Shown: positions 24,381 to 33,108 of the stretch, piece after piece
How the letters are laid out: each line of letters begins with the position of its first letter
Numbering within the stretch: the stretch's first letter is position 1
DNA from: Microbacterium sp. LWH7-1.2
Lineage (GTDB): Bacteria > Actinomycetota > Actinomycetes > Actinomycetales > Microbacteriaceae
Assembly (NCBI RefSeq): GCF_038397755.1
Contig: NZ_CP151637.1
Location: forward strand, 3,844,001 to 3,908,000
Length of the DNA: 64,000 nucleotides
Direction: 5' to 3'
The notes under the pieces: generated by a model
Told to the model about the DNA's origin: nothing
The model's input: the letters and a program-made list of their open reading frames with translations, nothing else
Database searches by the model: none
Program-made: the position numbers and the translations under genes

Positions 24381-25996
24381 TGCGGCAGTTCACGGAAGCG
24401 GCGACCACCTCACCCGGTGAGCCCTGGCTCAACATCGCCATCTTCGGCGCGTTCGTCGCGGTCACGATGGTGATCGTGTTCCGGGCCAGCCGGAACAACA
24501 AGACCGCGGCCGACTATTACGCCGCGGGGCGCTCGTTCACGGGCGGCCAGAACGGCTCCGCGATCGCGGGCGACTATCTGTCGGCGGCGTCGTTCCTGGG
24601 CATCGTCGGCGCGATCGCGATGACGGGCTACGACGGGTTCCTGTACTCGATCGGCTTCCTCGTCGCGTGGCTCGTGGCGCTCCTCCTCGTGGCGGAGCTG
24701 CTGCGCAACACCGGCAAGTTCACGATGGCCGACGTGCTGTCGTTCCGTCTCAAGCAGCGCCCGGTGCGCATCGCGGCGGCGACCACGACCCTCGTCGTGT
24801 GCTTCTTCTACCTGCTCGCGCAGATGGCGGGCGCCGGTGGCCTGGTGTCGCTGCTGCTCGGCATCGGCGACCAGCTCGGCCAGGCCGTGGTCATCACGGT
24901 GGTCGGCGCGCTGATGATCCTCTATGTGCTCATCGGCGGCATGAAGGGCACGACGTGGGTGCAGATCATCAAGGCGGTGCTGCTCATCGCGGGTGCCGGC
25001 GTGATGACGGTGTGGGTGCTCGCTCTCAACGGCTTCGACTTCTCGGCGCTGCTCGACAAGGCCGTGGCGGTCGCCGAGAACCCGGCGATCCTGGACCCGG
25101 GCCTCAAGTACGGCGTGTCAGACACCTCGAAGATCGACTTCCTATCGCTCGGGCTCGCGCTGGTTCTCGGCACCGCGGCGCTGCCCCACGTGCTGATGCG
25201 CTTCTACACCGTGCCCACGGCGAAGGAGGCGCGCAAGTCGGTGGTGTGGGCGATCTGGCTGATCGGCATCTTCTACGTCTTCACGCTCGTGCTCGGCTAC
25301 GGCGCCGCCGCGCTCGTCGGCCCGGCCGTCATCGCCGCGGCCCCCGGTGGCCCGAACTCGGCTGCTCCGCTGCTCGCGTTCTCGCTCGGCGGTCCGCTCC
25401 TGCTCGGCCTCATCTCGGCGATCGCGTTCGCGACGATCCTCGCGGTCGTCGCCGGCCTCACGATCACGGCGGCGGCGTCGTTCGCGCACGACATCTACGC
25501 GTCGGTCGTGAAGAAGGGCAAGCCTGAGCCGGGCGCCGAGGTCAAGGTCGCGCGTCGCACGGTGGTCATCATCGGCATCGTCGCGATCATCGGCGGCATC
25601 GGGGCGAACGGCCAGAACGTCGCGTTCCTCGTCGCGCTGGCGTTCGCGGTCGCGGCCTCCGCGAACCTGCCGACCATCGTCTACTCGCTGTTCTGGAAGC
25701 GGTTCACGACGAAGGGCGCGCTGTGGAGCATGTACGGCGGGCTCGCCTCGGCGATCCTGCTCATCGCGTTCTCGCCGGTCGTCTCGGGCTCCGAGACGTC
25801 GATGCTGAAGACCGACGCGATCGACTTCGCGTGGTTCCCGCTGTCGAACCCGGGCATCATCTCGATCCCGCTGGCGTTCTTCCTCGGCTGGATCGTGAGC
25901 GTGCTCGACAAGACCCCGGAGGACCCGAAGAAGCAGTCCGAGATGGAGGTGCGCTCGCTCACCGGCATCGGGGCCGAGAAGGCGGTCAGCCACTAG
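24380..25996 (+). CDS. cation/acetate symporter family transporter, ActP-like (copy 2)
   Basis: 538 residues with about 13 helices. D-Y-Y-A-A-G-R-S-F-T-G-G-Q-N-G-S-A-I-A-G-D-Y-L-S is the hallmark of the ActP group, and A-L-P-H-V-L-M-R-F-Y-T-V and Y-S-L-F-W-K-R-F-T-T-K-G-A fit as well. It is longer and closer to classical ActP than copy 1. With DUF485 copy 2 it forms a two-gene operon facing the LytS/LytTR operon. A strong terminator follows. Confidence 0.93.
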   Translation: MRQFTEAATTSPGEPWLNIAIFGAFVAVTMVIVFRASRNNKTAADYYAAGRSFTGGQNGSAIAGDYLSAASFLGIVGAIAMTGYDGFLYSIGFLVAWLVALLLVAELLRNTGKFTMADVLSFRLKQRPVRIAAATTTLVVCFFYLLAQMAGAGGLVSLLLGIGDQLGQAVVITVVGALMILYVLIGGMKGTTWVQIIKAVLLIAGAGVMTVWVLALNGFDFSALLDKAVAVAENPAILDPGLKYGVSDTSKIDFLSLGLALVLGTAALPHVLMRFYTVPTAKEARKSVVWAIWLIGIFYVFTLVLGYGAAALVGPAVIAAAPGGPNSAAPLLAFSLGGPLLLGLISAIAFATILAVVAGLTITAAASFAHDIYASVVKKGKPEPGAEVKVARRTVVIIGIVAIIGGIGANGQNVAFLVALAFAVAASANLPTIVYSLFWKRFTTKGALWSMYGGLASAILLIAFSPVVSGSETSMLKTDAIDFAWFPLSNPGIISIPLAFFLGWIVSVLDKTPEDPKKQSEMEVRSLTGIGAEKAVSH

Positions 25997-26012
25997 CGCA
26001 GAGGGCAAGAGT

Positions 26013-26046
26013 AAGGGCCGGTCGGAGAGGCTACCGACCGGCCCTT
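26013..26046 (+). terminator. terminator of the DUF485-symporter operon
   Basis: AAGGGCCGGTCGG (26013-26025) pairs perfectly with CCGACCGGCCCTT (26034-26046) around an 8-nt loop, followed by GTCCCTTG. Confidence 0.85.
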
Positions 26047-26383
26047 GTCCCTTGCACCAAGAGTGTCCTGCAATCACATGCCGGTAGCTGCCACAGCAAA
26101 ACAACTACCGTGCCAACACTCTATAACGGCCAGGTAACGCTGACAAGGGCTCGTTGTTATGTTTCCGTGATCGATTGCCTGGGAGCGGCGAGCTGTCCGA
26201 GCGCGACACCACCGTCTGTGGCGCCGGCATCGGGTCGATGGGGGCCGATCCATCTTCGCCGCCGACAATCCGGGACATCGACCCTCGACAGATTCGAAGC
26301 GCTTCGATACGCTCTCGATCGGTCGGGCATGTCTCGACCGGGTCGAAGACGACCCTCACCGAACACGACAGGAGTGTTTCACC
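26047..26383 (+). other. promoter region of the xyloglucanase gene
   Basis: A non-coding region with an AT-richer patch at about 26080-26170. TATAAC near 26120 is a possible -10. A 14-bp palindrome at 26294-26307 is a candidate operator. No supported gene lies here. Confidence 0.5.
26294..26307. promoter_or_regulatory. LacI-family-type palindrome upstream of the xyloglucanase
   Basis: TCGAAGCGCTTCGA is a perfect 14-bp palindrome with the central CG and the A-G-C-G-C-T core seen in LacI-family operators of sugar-utilisation genes. It lies 77 bp before the GTG at 26384. No LacI gene is in the window. Confidence 0.6.
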
Positions 26384-29026
26384 GTGAGATTCAGACGTTC
26401 AGTGGTCGGGCTTGTCGCCGCGGCCGGCGTCATCCTCCCCCTCGCGGTCGCCGTCCCGGCGACCGCTGCCTCGAGTCCCACCGACGCCGGCGATGCCGCA
26501 TCGATCCCCGACTACGAGTGGTCGAACGCGGCCATCGCCGGCGGTGGGTACGTGCCGGGCATCGTCTACAACCAGACCGAGCCCGGGCTCGTGTATGCGC
26601 GCACGGATATCGGCGGCGCATACCGGCTCGACCGCGACACCGACGAGTGGGTTCCGCTGCTCGACCACGTCGGGTGGGACGACTGGAACAGGCTCGGTGT
26701 GCTGAGCCTGGCCACCGACCCGGTCGACACCAGCCGCGTCTATGTCGCGGCCGGCTCGTACACGAACGAGTGGGACCCGTCCAACGGCGCGATCCTGCGC
26801 TCGGACGACTACGGCGCGACCTGGCAGGCCAGCCCGCTCCCGTTCAAGGTCGGCGGCAACATGCCCGGTCGCGGTATCGGCGAGCGCCTGCAGATCGACC
26901 CGAGCGACCCCGACGTGCTGTACTACGGCGCCGAATCCGGTCAAGGGCTGTGGCGCTCGACCGACGCAGGCGTCACGTTCACCAAGGTCGACGCGTTCCC
27001 CAACGCCGGCGACTTCATTCCGGATGCCGCCTCGGGCAACTCGTACCTCATGCAGAACCTCGGCGTGCTGTGGACCACGTTCGACACGGCGGGCGCGGAT
27101 GCCGGGGAGCCTTCGCGCACCGTCTTCACGGCCGTGGCCGACACCGACGACATCCTCTACCGCTCCGATGACGCGGGCGAGACCTGGCAGCCGGTGGCCG
27201 GCGCGCCGAAGGGCTTCCTGCCGCACCACGGCGTGATCGACGAGGAAGGGCGGTTCCTGTACCTGACGACGAGCAACACAGCCGGCCCTTACGACGGGTC
27301 GGACGGTGAGGTGTGGCGCTACGGCCTGGACGACGGGACGTGGACGAACATCACGCCCGAATACCGCCCACTGGCGAACGTCGACTTCGGCTTCGGCGGA
27401 CTCACCGTCGACAAGTCCGACCCCGACACGATCATGGTGGTCTCGCAGATCCAGTGGTGGCCCGACATCCTGATCTTCCGCTCGACCGACCGCGGCGCGA
27501 CGTGGAGCCCGATCTGGGAGTACACGACCACCGCTGAGGGGGGAACCACCATCACCACCCGCTACGTGCAGTCCGTCGACGACGTGCCGTGGCTGACGTT
27601 CGGCAGGGAGGCGGCGCCGCCAGTGCCGCAGTCCGAGCCCTCGCCGAAGCTCGGCTGGATGGTGTCTGCGCTCGAGATCGACCCGTTCAACTCGGACGAG
27701 CTCATGTACGGCACCGGCGCGACGATCTACCGCAGCGAGGACCTCACCGCGTGGGACCAGCCCGGCGGCACGATCCACCTGACGCCGGAGGCGTTCGGCA
27801 TCGAAGAGACCGCGGTCCTGGACCTCGTCGCTCCCGCCGGCGATGTCGACGTCGTATCGGCGCTCGGGGACCTCGGCGGCTTCGTCCACGATGACCTCGG
27901 CACGATTCCGCAGAGCTACCGTTCGCCGTACTTCGGCGGCGGAACCAGTGTGGATGCCGCGGGCCTCGCCCCCGCCGTGATCGTGCGCGCAGGCTTCGAC
28001 GGGAGCGGCGCGCGCCTGGTGGCGGCATCCGCCGATTCCGGCGCGACGTGGACGAGCTCTCCCGCGGCCGAGGGCGCGACGGGGCCGGGCACCGTCACCG
28101 TGAACGCCGACGGAACGAGCATCGTGTGGGCGCCCGACGGCGTGGCCGCGCGCCAGTCGTCGGACGGCGGCGTCACGTACGCGGAGGTGGCCGGTCTGCC
28201 GGTGCGCGCGCGCGTGGAGAGCGACCGCGTCGACCCGTCGCGCGTGTACGCGTTCGCGGGCGGCGTGTTCTACCGCTCCACCGACGCGGGCGCGACGTTC
28301 GCACCGGTGTCGTCCGGCACTCTCCCCGCCGAGGGCCAGGTGCGATTCGGCGCGACGCCGGGCATGATCGGCGACGTGTGGCTCGCGGGCGGCTCCGACA
28401 AGGGCGGTGTCTACGGGCTGTGGCACTCCACCGACGGGGGCACCACCTGGACCGCGACGACCGGCTTCGACGAGGCCGACACGGTCGGTTTCGGCAAGGC
28501 GGCACCCGGTGCGACCAGTCCGGCGATCTACACCGCCGCGTCGCGTGACGGCGTGCGCGGCGTGTACCGGTCGGTCGATGGCGGTGCGACGTGGGTGCGC
28601 ATCAACGACGACCAGCACCAGTTCGGGTCCATCGGCGCCGACATCGAGGGCGACCCCGACGTGTTCGGCCGCGTCTACCTCGCGACGAACGGCCGCGGGA
28701 TCGTGGTCGGGGACGACGCCTCGGCCGACGACCCGGAGGCGTGGTCGGCGAAGGCCGTGTACCAGAAGGGCGACGTCGTGACGTCGGACGGCGCCGTGTG
28801 GGTCGCGACCTGGTGGACGCAGGGCCAGCAGCCCGGAGGAAAGAAGAACGGCCCGTGGCAGGAGGTTGCCGCCACCCCGACGGGAGTGGCCGTCTGGACC
28901 GCGTCGCGCATTTTCGACACCGGCGACATCGTGTCGTCCGGCGGCAGCCTGTGGCGCGCCTCCTGGTGGACGCGCGGCGAGGAGCCTGGCGCGAAGAAGA
29001 ACGGCCCGTGGGAGAGCCTGGGTTGA
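26384..29026 (+). CDS. secreted GH74 xyloglucanase with two C-terminal CBM5/12-type modules
   Basis: 880 residues. The signal peptide ends P-A-T-A-A near residue 29. The GH74 seven-bladed propellers cover about 40-780: R-T-D75-I-G-G-A-Y and A-L-G-D496-L-G-G-F are the two catalytic Asp motifs, and N-R-L-G-V-L-S and G-G-N-M-P-G-R-G-I-G-E-R-L are family markers. BNR-type repeats such as R-S-D-D-Y-G-A-T-W recur. Two tandem modules follow (about 787-830 and 836-880), each with W-W-T-[QR]-G-[QE]-[QE]-P-G-x-K-K-N-G-P-W, the chitin/cellulose-binding CBM5/12 pattern. It cleaves plant xyloglucan outside the cell. Confidence 0.93.
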   Translation: MRFRRSVVGLVAAAGVILPLAVAVPATAASSPTDAGDAASIPDYEWSNAAIAGGGYVPGIVYNQTEPGLVYARTDIGGAYRLDRDTDEWVPLLDHVGWDDWNRLGVLSLATDPVDTSRVYVAAGSYTNEWDPSNGAILRSDDYGATWQASPLPFKVGGNMPGRGIGERLQIDPSDPDVLYYGAESGQGLWRSTDAGVTFTKVDAFPNAGDFIPDAASGNSYLMQNLGVLWTTFDTAGADAGEPSRTVFTAVADTDDILYRSDDAGETWQPVAGAPKGFLPHHGVIDEEGRFLYLTTSNTAGPYDGSDGEVWRYGLDDGTWTNITPEYRPLANVDFGFGGLTVDKSDPDTIMVVSQIQWWPDILIFRSTDRGATWSPIWEYTTTAEGGTTITTRYVQSVDDVPWLTFGREAAPPVPQSEPSPKLGWMVSALEIDPFNSDELMYGTGATIYRSEDLTAWDQPGGTIHLTPEAFGIEETAVLDLVAPAGDVDVVSALGDLGGFVHDDLGTIPQSYRSPYFGGGTSVDAAGLAPAVIVRAGFDGSGARLVAASADSGATWTSSPAAEGATGPGTVTVNADGTSIVWAPDGVAARQSSDGGVTYAEVAGLPVRARVESDRVDPSRVYAFAGGVFYRSTDAGATFAPVSSGTLPAEGQVRFGATPGMIGDVWLAGGSDKGGVYGLWHSTDGGTTWTATTGFDEADTVGFGKAAPGATSPAIYTAASRDGVRGVYRSVDGGATWVRINDDQHQFGSIGADIEGDPDVFGRVYLATNGRGIVVGDDASADDPEAWSAKAVYQKGDVVTSDGAVWVATWWTQGQQPGGKKNGPWQEVAATPTGVAVWTASRIFDTGDIVSSGGSLWRASWWTRGEEPGAKKNGPWESLG

Positions 29027-29043
29027 CGCTCGTGCGTTGAACG

Positions 29044-29080
29044 GCGGATGCCGGCGGCCGATGCGGCCGCCGGCATCCGC
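29044..29080 (+). terminator. terminator of the xyloglucanase gene
   Basis: A 17-bp perfect stem, 29044-29060 with 29064-29080, with a 3-nt loop. It includes GGATGCCGG/CCGGCATCC. Confidence 0.8.
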
Positions 29081-29160
29081 TCTCGGGCAACGCGCAGCCG
29101 GGCGGCGCGCCGGACCGGGCGGGCGGCGTGATCCGAGGCCTCTTGACCGCGGCATCCAGA

Positions 29161-29178
29161 TGTGTACAGTGTGAACAT
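29161..29178 (+). promoter_or_regulatory. TGTGTAC/TGTGAAC double repeat upstream of the DUF899 gene
   Basis: TGTGTAC-AG-TGTGAAC-AT. The same 18-bp arrangement, with two changed bases in the gap, is in the TetR/MFS intergenic region at 38456-38473. A shared regulator is possible. Confidence 0.5.
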
Positions 29179-29204
29179 ACCCATGCGCACACTCGGAGGT
29201 TCCG

Positions 29205-29912
29205 ATGCAGAGCACGACCCAGAACGCCCTCCCGCCCGTGGTCGATGCCGAGACCTGGCGCCGCGAGCTCGCTGAGCTCCGCGTGCGCGAGAAGGCCGCG
29301 ACGCGCGAGCTCGACGCCATCGCCGCGCAGCGCCGGCGGCTGCCGATGGTCGAGATGCCCGACTACACGCTCATGGGCGAGTACGGCCCGGTGCGCCTCG
29401 TCGATGTGTTCGAAGGCAAGTCGCAGCTCATCGTCTACAACCACATGTGGTTCGAGGGCAAGGAATGGCATTGCCCGGGCTGCACCGGCTACACGTCGCA
29501 GTTCACCCGCCTCGACTTCCTCGACGCATACGACGCCCGCTTCGTCATCGTGACGCAGGGGCCGATCGACGAGGCGCTCGAGTACAAGGAGCGCACCGGC
29601 AACCGCATGGACTGGTTCTCCACCGCCGGCAGCGCGTTCGGCGCCGACGTCGACGCCCCTCCGGGCGGCGGGTTCGCCGTCAACGTCTTCCTCCGCGACG
29701 GCGACACCGTCTACCGCACGTGGCACACGAACGGCCGCGGCACCGAGCAGCTGAGCCACACGTTCCCGCTCATCGACGTGCTCCCGTACGGCCGCCGGGA
29801 GGCGTGGCAGGACTCTCCCGAAGGCTGGCCGAAGACCGACACGTTCGACGGATGGTTCACGTCGCAGAAGGTGGCGGAACTGTACGGGCCGGGCGCTCAC
29901 CGTCACGCATAG
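29205..29912 (+). CDS. DUF899 family thioredoxin-fold protein
   Basis: 235 residues, ribosome site GGAGG. The N-terminal helix W-R-R-E-L-A-E-L-R-V-R-E-K-A, then V-Y-N-H-M-W-F and W-H-C-P-G-C-T are typical of DUF899: the fold resembles thioredoxin, with a C-P-G-C pair in a different position. G-N-R-M-D-W-F-S-T-A and Y-R-T-W-H-T-N-G-R-G are also conserved. Function unknown; redox or thiol chemistry is suggested by the Cys pair. Its promoter shares a motif with the TetR/MFS locus. Confidence 0.9.
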   Translation: MQSTTQNALPPVVDAETWRRELAELRVREKAATRELDAIAAQRRRLPMVEMPDYTLMGEYGPVRLVDVFEGKSQLIVYNHMWFEGKEWHCPGCTGYTSQFTRLDFLDAYDARFVIVTQGPIDEALEYKERTGNRMDWFSTAGSAFGADVDAPPGGGFAVNVFLRDGDTVYRTWHTNGRGTEQLSHTFPLIDVLPYGRREAWQDSPEGWPKTDTFDGWFTSQKVAELYGPGAHRHA

Positions 29913-29917
29913 AGATG

Positions 29918-29959
29918 CGGATGCCGCACCCCGCGACTGCGGCCGGGGTGCGGCATCCG
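29918..29959. terminator. bidirectional terminator between DUF899 and transglycosylase-like genes
   Basis: CGGATGCCGCACCCCG (29918-29933) pairs perfectly with 29944-29959; 10-nt loop. It lies between convergent genes. Confidence 0.85.
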
Positions 29960-29979
29960 TTCACATCAGGGGCGACTGA

Positions 29980-30873
29980 TCAGTACCAGTCGGTGGCCTG
30001 GGAGTGGCCCCATGCGGCGCAGGGCGTGCCGTACGAGCCGGCGATGTATCCGAGGCCCCACGCGATCTGGGTGGTCGCGTTGGTCTGCCAGTCGGCTCCG
30101 GCGCTCGCCATCTTGTTGCCCGGGAGCGACTGCGGGATACCCGTTGCGCCGCTGCCGGAGTTGTAGGCCTGGTAGTTCCAGTTGGACTCCTTGGTCCAGA
30201 GCGACTCGAGGCACGAGAACTGGTCGTCGCCCCAGCCGTACTGCGCCGCCGCCATCTGTCGCGCGGTCGCCTTGGCGCCGTCCGGGGTGTTCGCGGCGGC
30301 GAGCGCGGCGGCCGCCTCGGCCTGGCGCTGCGCCTCAGCGGCAGCAGCAGCGGCGGCGGCAGCGGCAGCCTCTTCGGCGGCCTTCTTCTCCTTGGCGGCG
30401 ACGAGGTGCTCGCGAAGCTCGGTCACGCGCGCGTTCACCTTCTCGGTGGCGCCGGCGACATCGGCGGTGAGCCCGGGAACCAGGAGCATCGGAACGACCT
30501 CGAGCTTCGAGAGCCGGTCCGCGGCGTGCTCGAGACCGGAGGTGTCGACCGACATGTCGGCGAGGCCGAGGTCGAGTCCCGCGGCGGCGATGTCGGCGGC
30601 GATCGAGGCGGCGTCGCTCAGCGCGACGCGGGCCGAGAGGAGGGTGCCCTGCGCGTCGACGCGGATGTCGCGGAAGGAGTCGGCGGCGGCTTCGGGCGCT
30701 GCGGCCGAGGCGATGGCGGACACGGCCAGCGGCGCCGCTGCGGCGAGCGCCGGGGAGGCGAGCGTGAGGCCCGTCGTGAGGAGCACGCCGAGGGCGGCTC
30801 CGGTGGCGACGGCGGGCACGAAGAAGCGGCGGCGTGAACGGCGGGAAGGCGTGGGTGACTGGTGTGAATGCAT
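29980..30873 (-). CDS. secreted lytic-transglycosylase-like protein
   Basis: 297 residues. There is a basic N-terminus S-R-R-S-R-R-R-F-F and a hydrophobic signal to about residue 50 (A-S-P-A-L-A). An Ala/Glu-rich coiled-coil-like middle (about 150-210) contains a long poly-Ala run. The C-terminal domain has F-S-C-L-E-S-L-W-T-K-E-S-N-W with the likely catalytic Glu, then G-A-T-G-I-P-Q-S and a second Cys. This is the actinobacterial SLT-like/Rpf-like cell-wall hydrolase layout. ATG 30873 has AAGGA upstream. It is preceded by an untranslated region of up to a few hundred nt. Confidence 0.85.
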   Translation of the reverse strand: MHSHQSPTPSRRSRRRFFVPAVATGAALGVLLTTGLTLASPALAAAAPLAVSAIASAAAPEAAADSFRDIRVDAQGTLLSARVALSDAASIAADIAAAGLDLGLADMSVDTSGLEHAADRLSKLEVVPMLLVPGLTADVAGATEKVNARVTELREHLVAAKEKKAAEEAAAAAAAAAAAEAQRQAEAAAALAAANTPDGAKATARQMAAAQYGWGDDQFSCLESLWTKESNWNYQAYNSGSGATGIPQSLPGNKMASAGADWQTNATTQIAWGLGYIAGSYGTPCAAWGHSQATDWY

Positions 30874-31305
30874 GACGAACGTACGATCCTTCGGGTTTCG
30901 CGCCGCGGGTATCGGCGCCCGTGCGCCTTCGGGTCGGGCGCACAAGTCCCCGAGTCTGCCTCATCGCATCTGGACGGTTCCCGGTGGTTTCCTGGGCGGA
31001 ACGTGAGAGTCCTTTTGCGGGAAAGTCCTGGTCGGAGTATGAGAAATCTCTCACCCGCGCCGATCGGCGGGGGCCCACGATGCCGGTTGGGCGCAGCGAA
31101 CGACCCACGACGGCGGGGTGCCGGCCGCAGTGATGGTTCGCTGTACAAGCGGCTGTGAACGGATGCTGCGGAAGCGACCCCGCGCGTCGTCTTCGTCGCC
31201 GAACCGGCCCCGTTCTGAGCGCCGCCCCCGCGCTCAGATCCTCGCGGCGGACGTCGAAGGGTGGGTGCCGGAAGCCCGGCACCCACCCTTCTCGAGGTGT
31301 GCGGG
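30874..31305. other. 432-bp intergenic region with no supported gene
   Basis: It holds the leader of the transglycosylase-like gene and the pgi terminator. A small dyad TGAGA-AATC-TCTCA is at 31040-31053 and a CATACT -10-like word just beyond it on the minus strand. I compared the leader with the ydaO (c-di-AMP) riboswitch found upstream of similar genes and did not find its conserved core. Confidence 0.5.
31257..31290 (-). terminator. terminator of pgi
   Basis: A 15-bp perfect stem (31257-31271 with 31276-31290) and a 4-nt loop, 15 bp beyond the pgi stop. Confidence 0.85.
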
Positions 31306-32985
31306 CTACTTGCGGTGCGTGGCGTAGTAGGCGAGGAGCGCTCGGGTCGAGGCGTCCTGGGCGGCGATCGCGGTCTCGTCTCCTTCGATCGCGGGGGCGA
31401 TCTGCAGCGCGAGCTGCTTGCCGAGCTCGACGCCCCACTGGTCGAAGGAGTTGACGCCCCAGATGACGCCCTGCGTGAAGGTGATGTGCTCGTACAGCGC
31501 GACGAGCTGGCCGAGCACGGCGGGCGTGAGCGCCGGGGCGAAGATCGACGTCGTCGGCTTGTTGCCCGCGAAGGTACGCGCGGCCACGAGGGCGCCGGTG
31601 GTGCCCTCGGCCTCGACCTCTTCTGCCGTCTTGCCGAAGGCGAGGGCCTTCGTCTGCGCGAGGAAGTTCGACAGGAACAGGCCGTGCACGTCGCGGCCGC
31701 CGTCCTCGAGTGCGTAGGCGGGGTTCGCGAACGCGATGAAGTCGGCGGGGATCAGGCGGGTGCCCTGGTGGATCAGCTGGTAGAACGCGTGCTGGCCGTT
31801 GGTGCCGGGCTCGCCCCAGAACACCTCGCCGGTGTCGGTGGTGACGGGGGAGCCGTCCCAGCGCACCGACTTGCCGTTGGACTCCATCGTGAGCTGCTGG
31901 AGGTACGCGGCGAAGCGCGACAGCTGCTGCGCGTAGGGGAGCACCGCGTGCGACTGCGCGCCCAGGAAGTTCGAGTACCAGACGTTCAGGAGGCCCATCA
32001 GAACCGGCACGTTGCGCTCGAGCGGCGTGTTCGCCACGTGCTCGTCGACCGCGTGGAATCCGGCGAGCAACTCGCGGAAGACGTCGGGTCCGAGCTCGAT
32101 CATGAGCGACAGGCCGATGGCGGAGTCCACCGAGTAGCGGCCGCCGACCCAGTCCCAGAAGCCGAACGCGTTGTCGGTGTCGATGCCGAACGCGGCGACC
32201 TTGTCGAGAGCGGTCGAGACCGCGACGAAGTGGTGGGCCACAGCATCCGTCTTCGAATCGTCCGAACCGTCGATCGCACCCGACTTCTCCAGGCCCGCCC
32301 ACAGCCAGTCGCGCGCGAGGCGCGCGTTGGTCAGCGTCTCGAGGGTCGTGAACGTCTTCGACGCGACGATGAAGAGCGTGGTCTCGGGGTCGAGATCCTT
32401 GGTCTTGTCCGCGATGTCGAACGGGTCGATGTTCGACACGAACCTGGCCTGGATGCCGGCGGTGGCATACGGTTCGAGCGCGGCCGAGATCATCACGGGG
32501 CCGAGGTCGGAGCCGCCGATGCCGATGTTGACGATGTGGGTGACCTTCTTGCCGGTCACGCCCTGCCACTCGCCCGAGCGCACGCGGTCGGCGAAGGCGG
32601 TCATGGCGGTGAGGACGGACTGCACGTCGGCGTCGATGTCCTGGCCGTCGACGACGAGCGCGGGCTCGGCGCCCGCGGGGCGACGCAGCGCCGTATGCAG
32701 CACCGCGCGGTCCTCGGTGGTGTTGATGTGCTCGCCGGCGAGCATCGCGGCGTAGCGCTCGGCGACGCCGGTCTCTTCCGCGAGGCGCACGAGGGCAGCG
32801 AGGATCTCGTCGGTCACGAGGTTCTTCGACAGGTCGACATGCAGGTCGGCGAGCTCGAAGCTCAGGCGCTCGGCGCGGCGCGGATCGATGGCGAACCAGT
32901 CGCGCAGATCGGGGGCGAACGAGTCGCGGATCGAGCTGAGCTCGGCCCAGGCGGACGTGGTGGTGGCATCGATGGGAGCTGTCAC
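31306..32985 (-). CDS. pgi: glucose-6-phosphate isomerase
   Basis: 559 residues. [12 protein letters not shown], the phosphate-binding [11 protein letters not shown] and [12 protein letters not shown] are signature segments; the late Q-W-G-V-E-L-G-K region carries the catalytic Lys. It interconverts glucose-6-P and fructose-6-P in glycolysis. A TTG gives three more codons, but GTG 32985 is chosen because TACCTT ends 7 nt before it, the same leaderless pattern as other genes here. Monocistronic. Confidence 0.97.
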   Translation of the reverse strand: MTAPIDATTTSAWAELSSIRDSFAPDLRDWFAIDPRRAERLSFELADLHVDLSKNLVTDEILAALVRLAEETGVAERYAAMLAGEHINTTEDRAVLHTALRRPAGAEPALVVDGQDIDADVQSVLTAMTAFADRVRSGEWQGVTGKKVTHIVNIGIGGSDLGPVMISAALEPYATAGIQARFVSNIDPFDIADKTKDLDPETTLFIVASKTFTTLETLTNARLARDWLWAGLEKSGAIDGSDDSKTDAVAHHFVAVSTALDKVAAFGIDTDNAFGFWDWVGGRYSVDSAIGLSLMIELGPDVFRELLAGFHAVDEHVANTPLERNVPVLMGLLNVWYSNFLGAQSHAVLPYAQQLSRFAAYLQQLTMESNGKSVRWDGSPVTTDTGEVFWGEPGTNGQHAFYQLIHQGTRLIPADFIAFANPAYALEDGGRDVHGLFLSNFLAQTKALAFGKTAEEVEAEGTTGALVAARTFAGNKPTTSIFAPALTPAVLGQLVALYEHITFTQGVIWGVNSFDQWGVELGKQLALQIAPAIEGDETAIAAQDASTRALLAYYATHRK

Positions 32986-32992
32986 GCACCCC

Positions 32993-32998
32993 AAGGTA
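32993..32998 (-). promoter_or_regulatory. -10 hexamer TACCTT, leaderless spacing
   Basis: On the minus strand TACCTT ends 7 nt before the GTG of pgi. Confidence 0.5.
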
Positions 32999-33108
32999 CC
33001 CGCGCCGGTGCGCGCGTTGGTTACGCATTACTCACCGTCGGTGTCCCTGACTTGTGAGCGCTCCGTCTCGCCTGACGGTCAGGGACGCGAACGTATGGTG
33101 GAAGCACC

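Noticed and set aside
26399..29320. A 973-codon open frame on the minus strand opposite the xyloglucanase gene
   Set aside because: Arg/Val/Gly-rich low-information translation with no motif; it mirrors codon bias of the real GH74 gene on the plus strand.
30874..31140. ydaO (c-di-AMP) riboswitch in the leader of the transglycosylase-like gene
   Set aside because: Such genes often have one in actinobacteria, but I could not find the conserved G-C-C-C-G-A-A-x-C-C-G-U-C-A-G-C-U-A-A-C-C core or the pairing partners on the minus strand.
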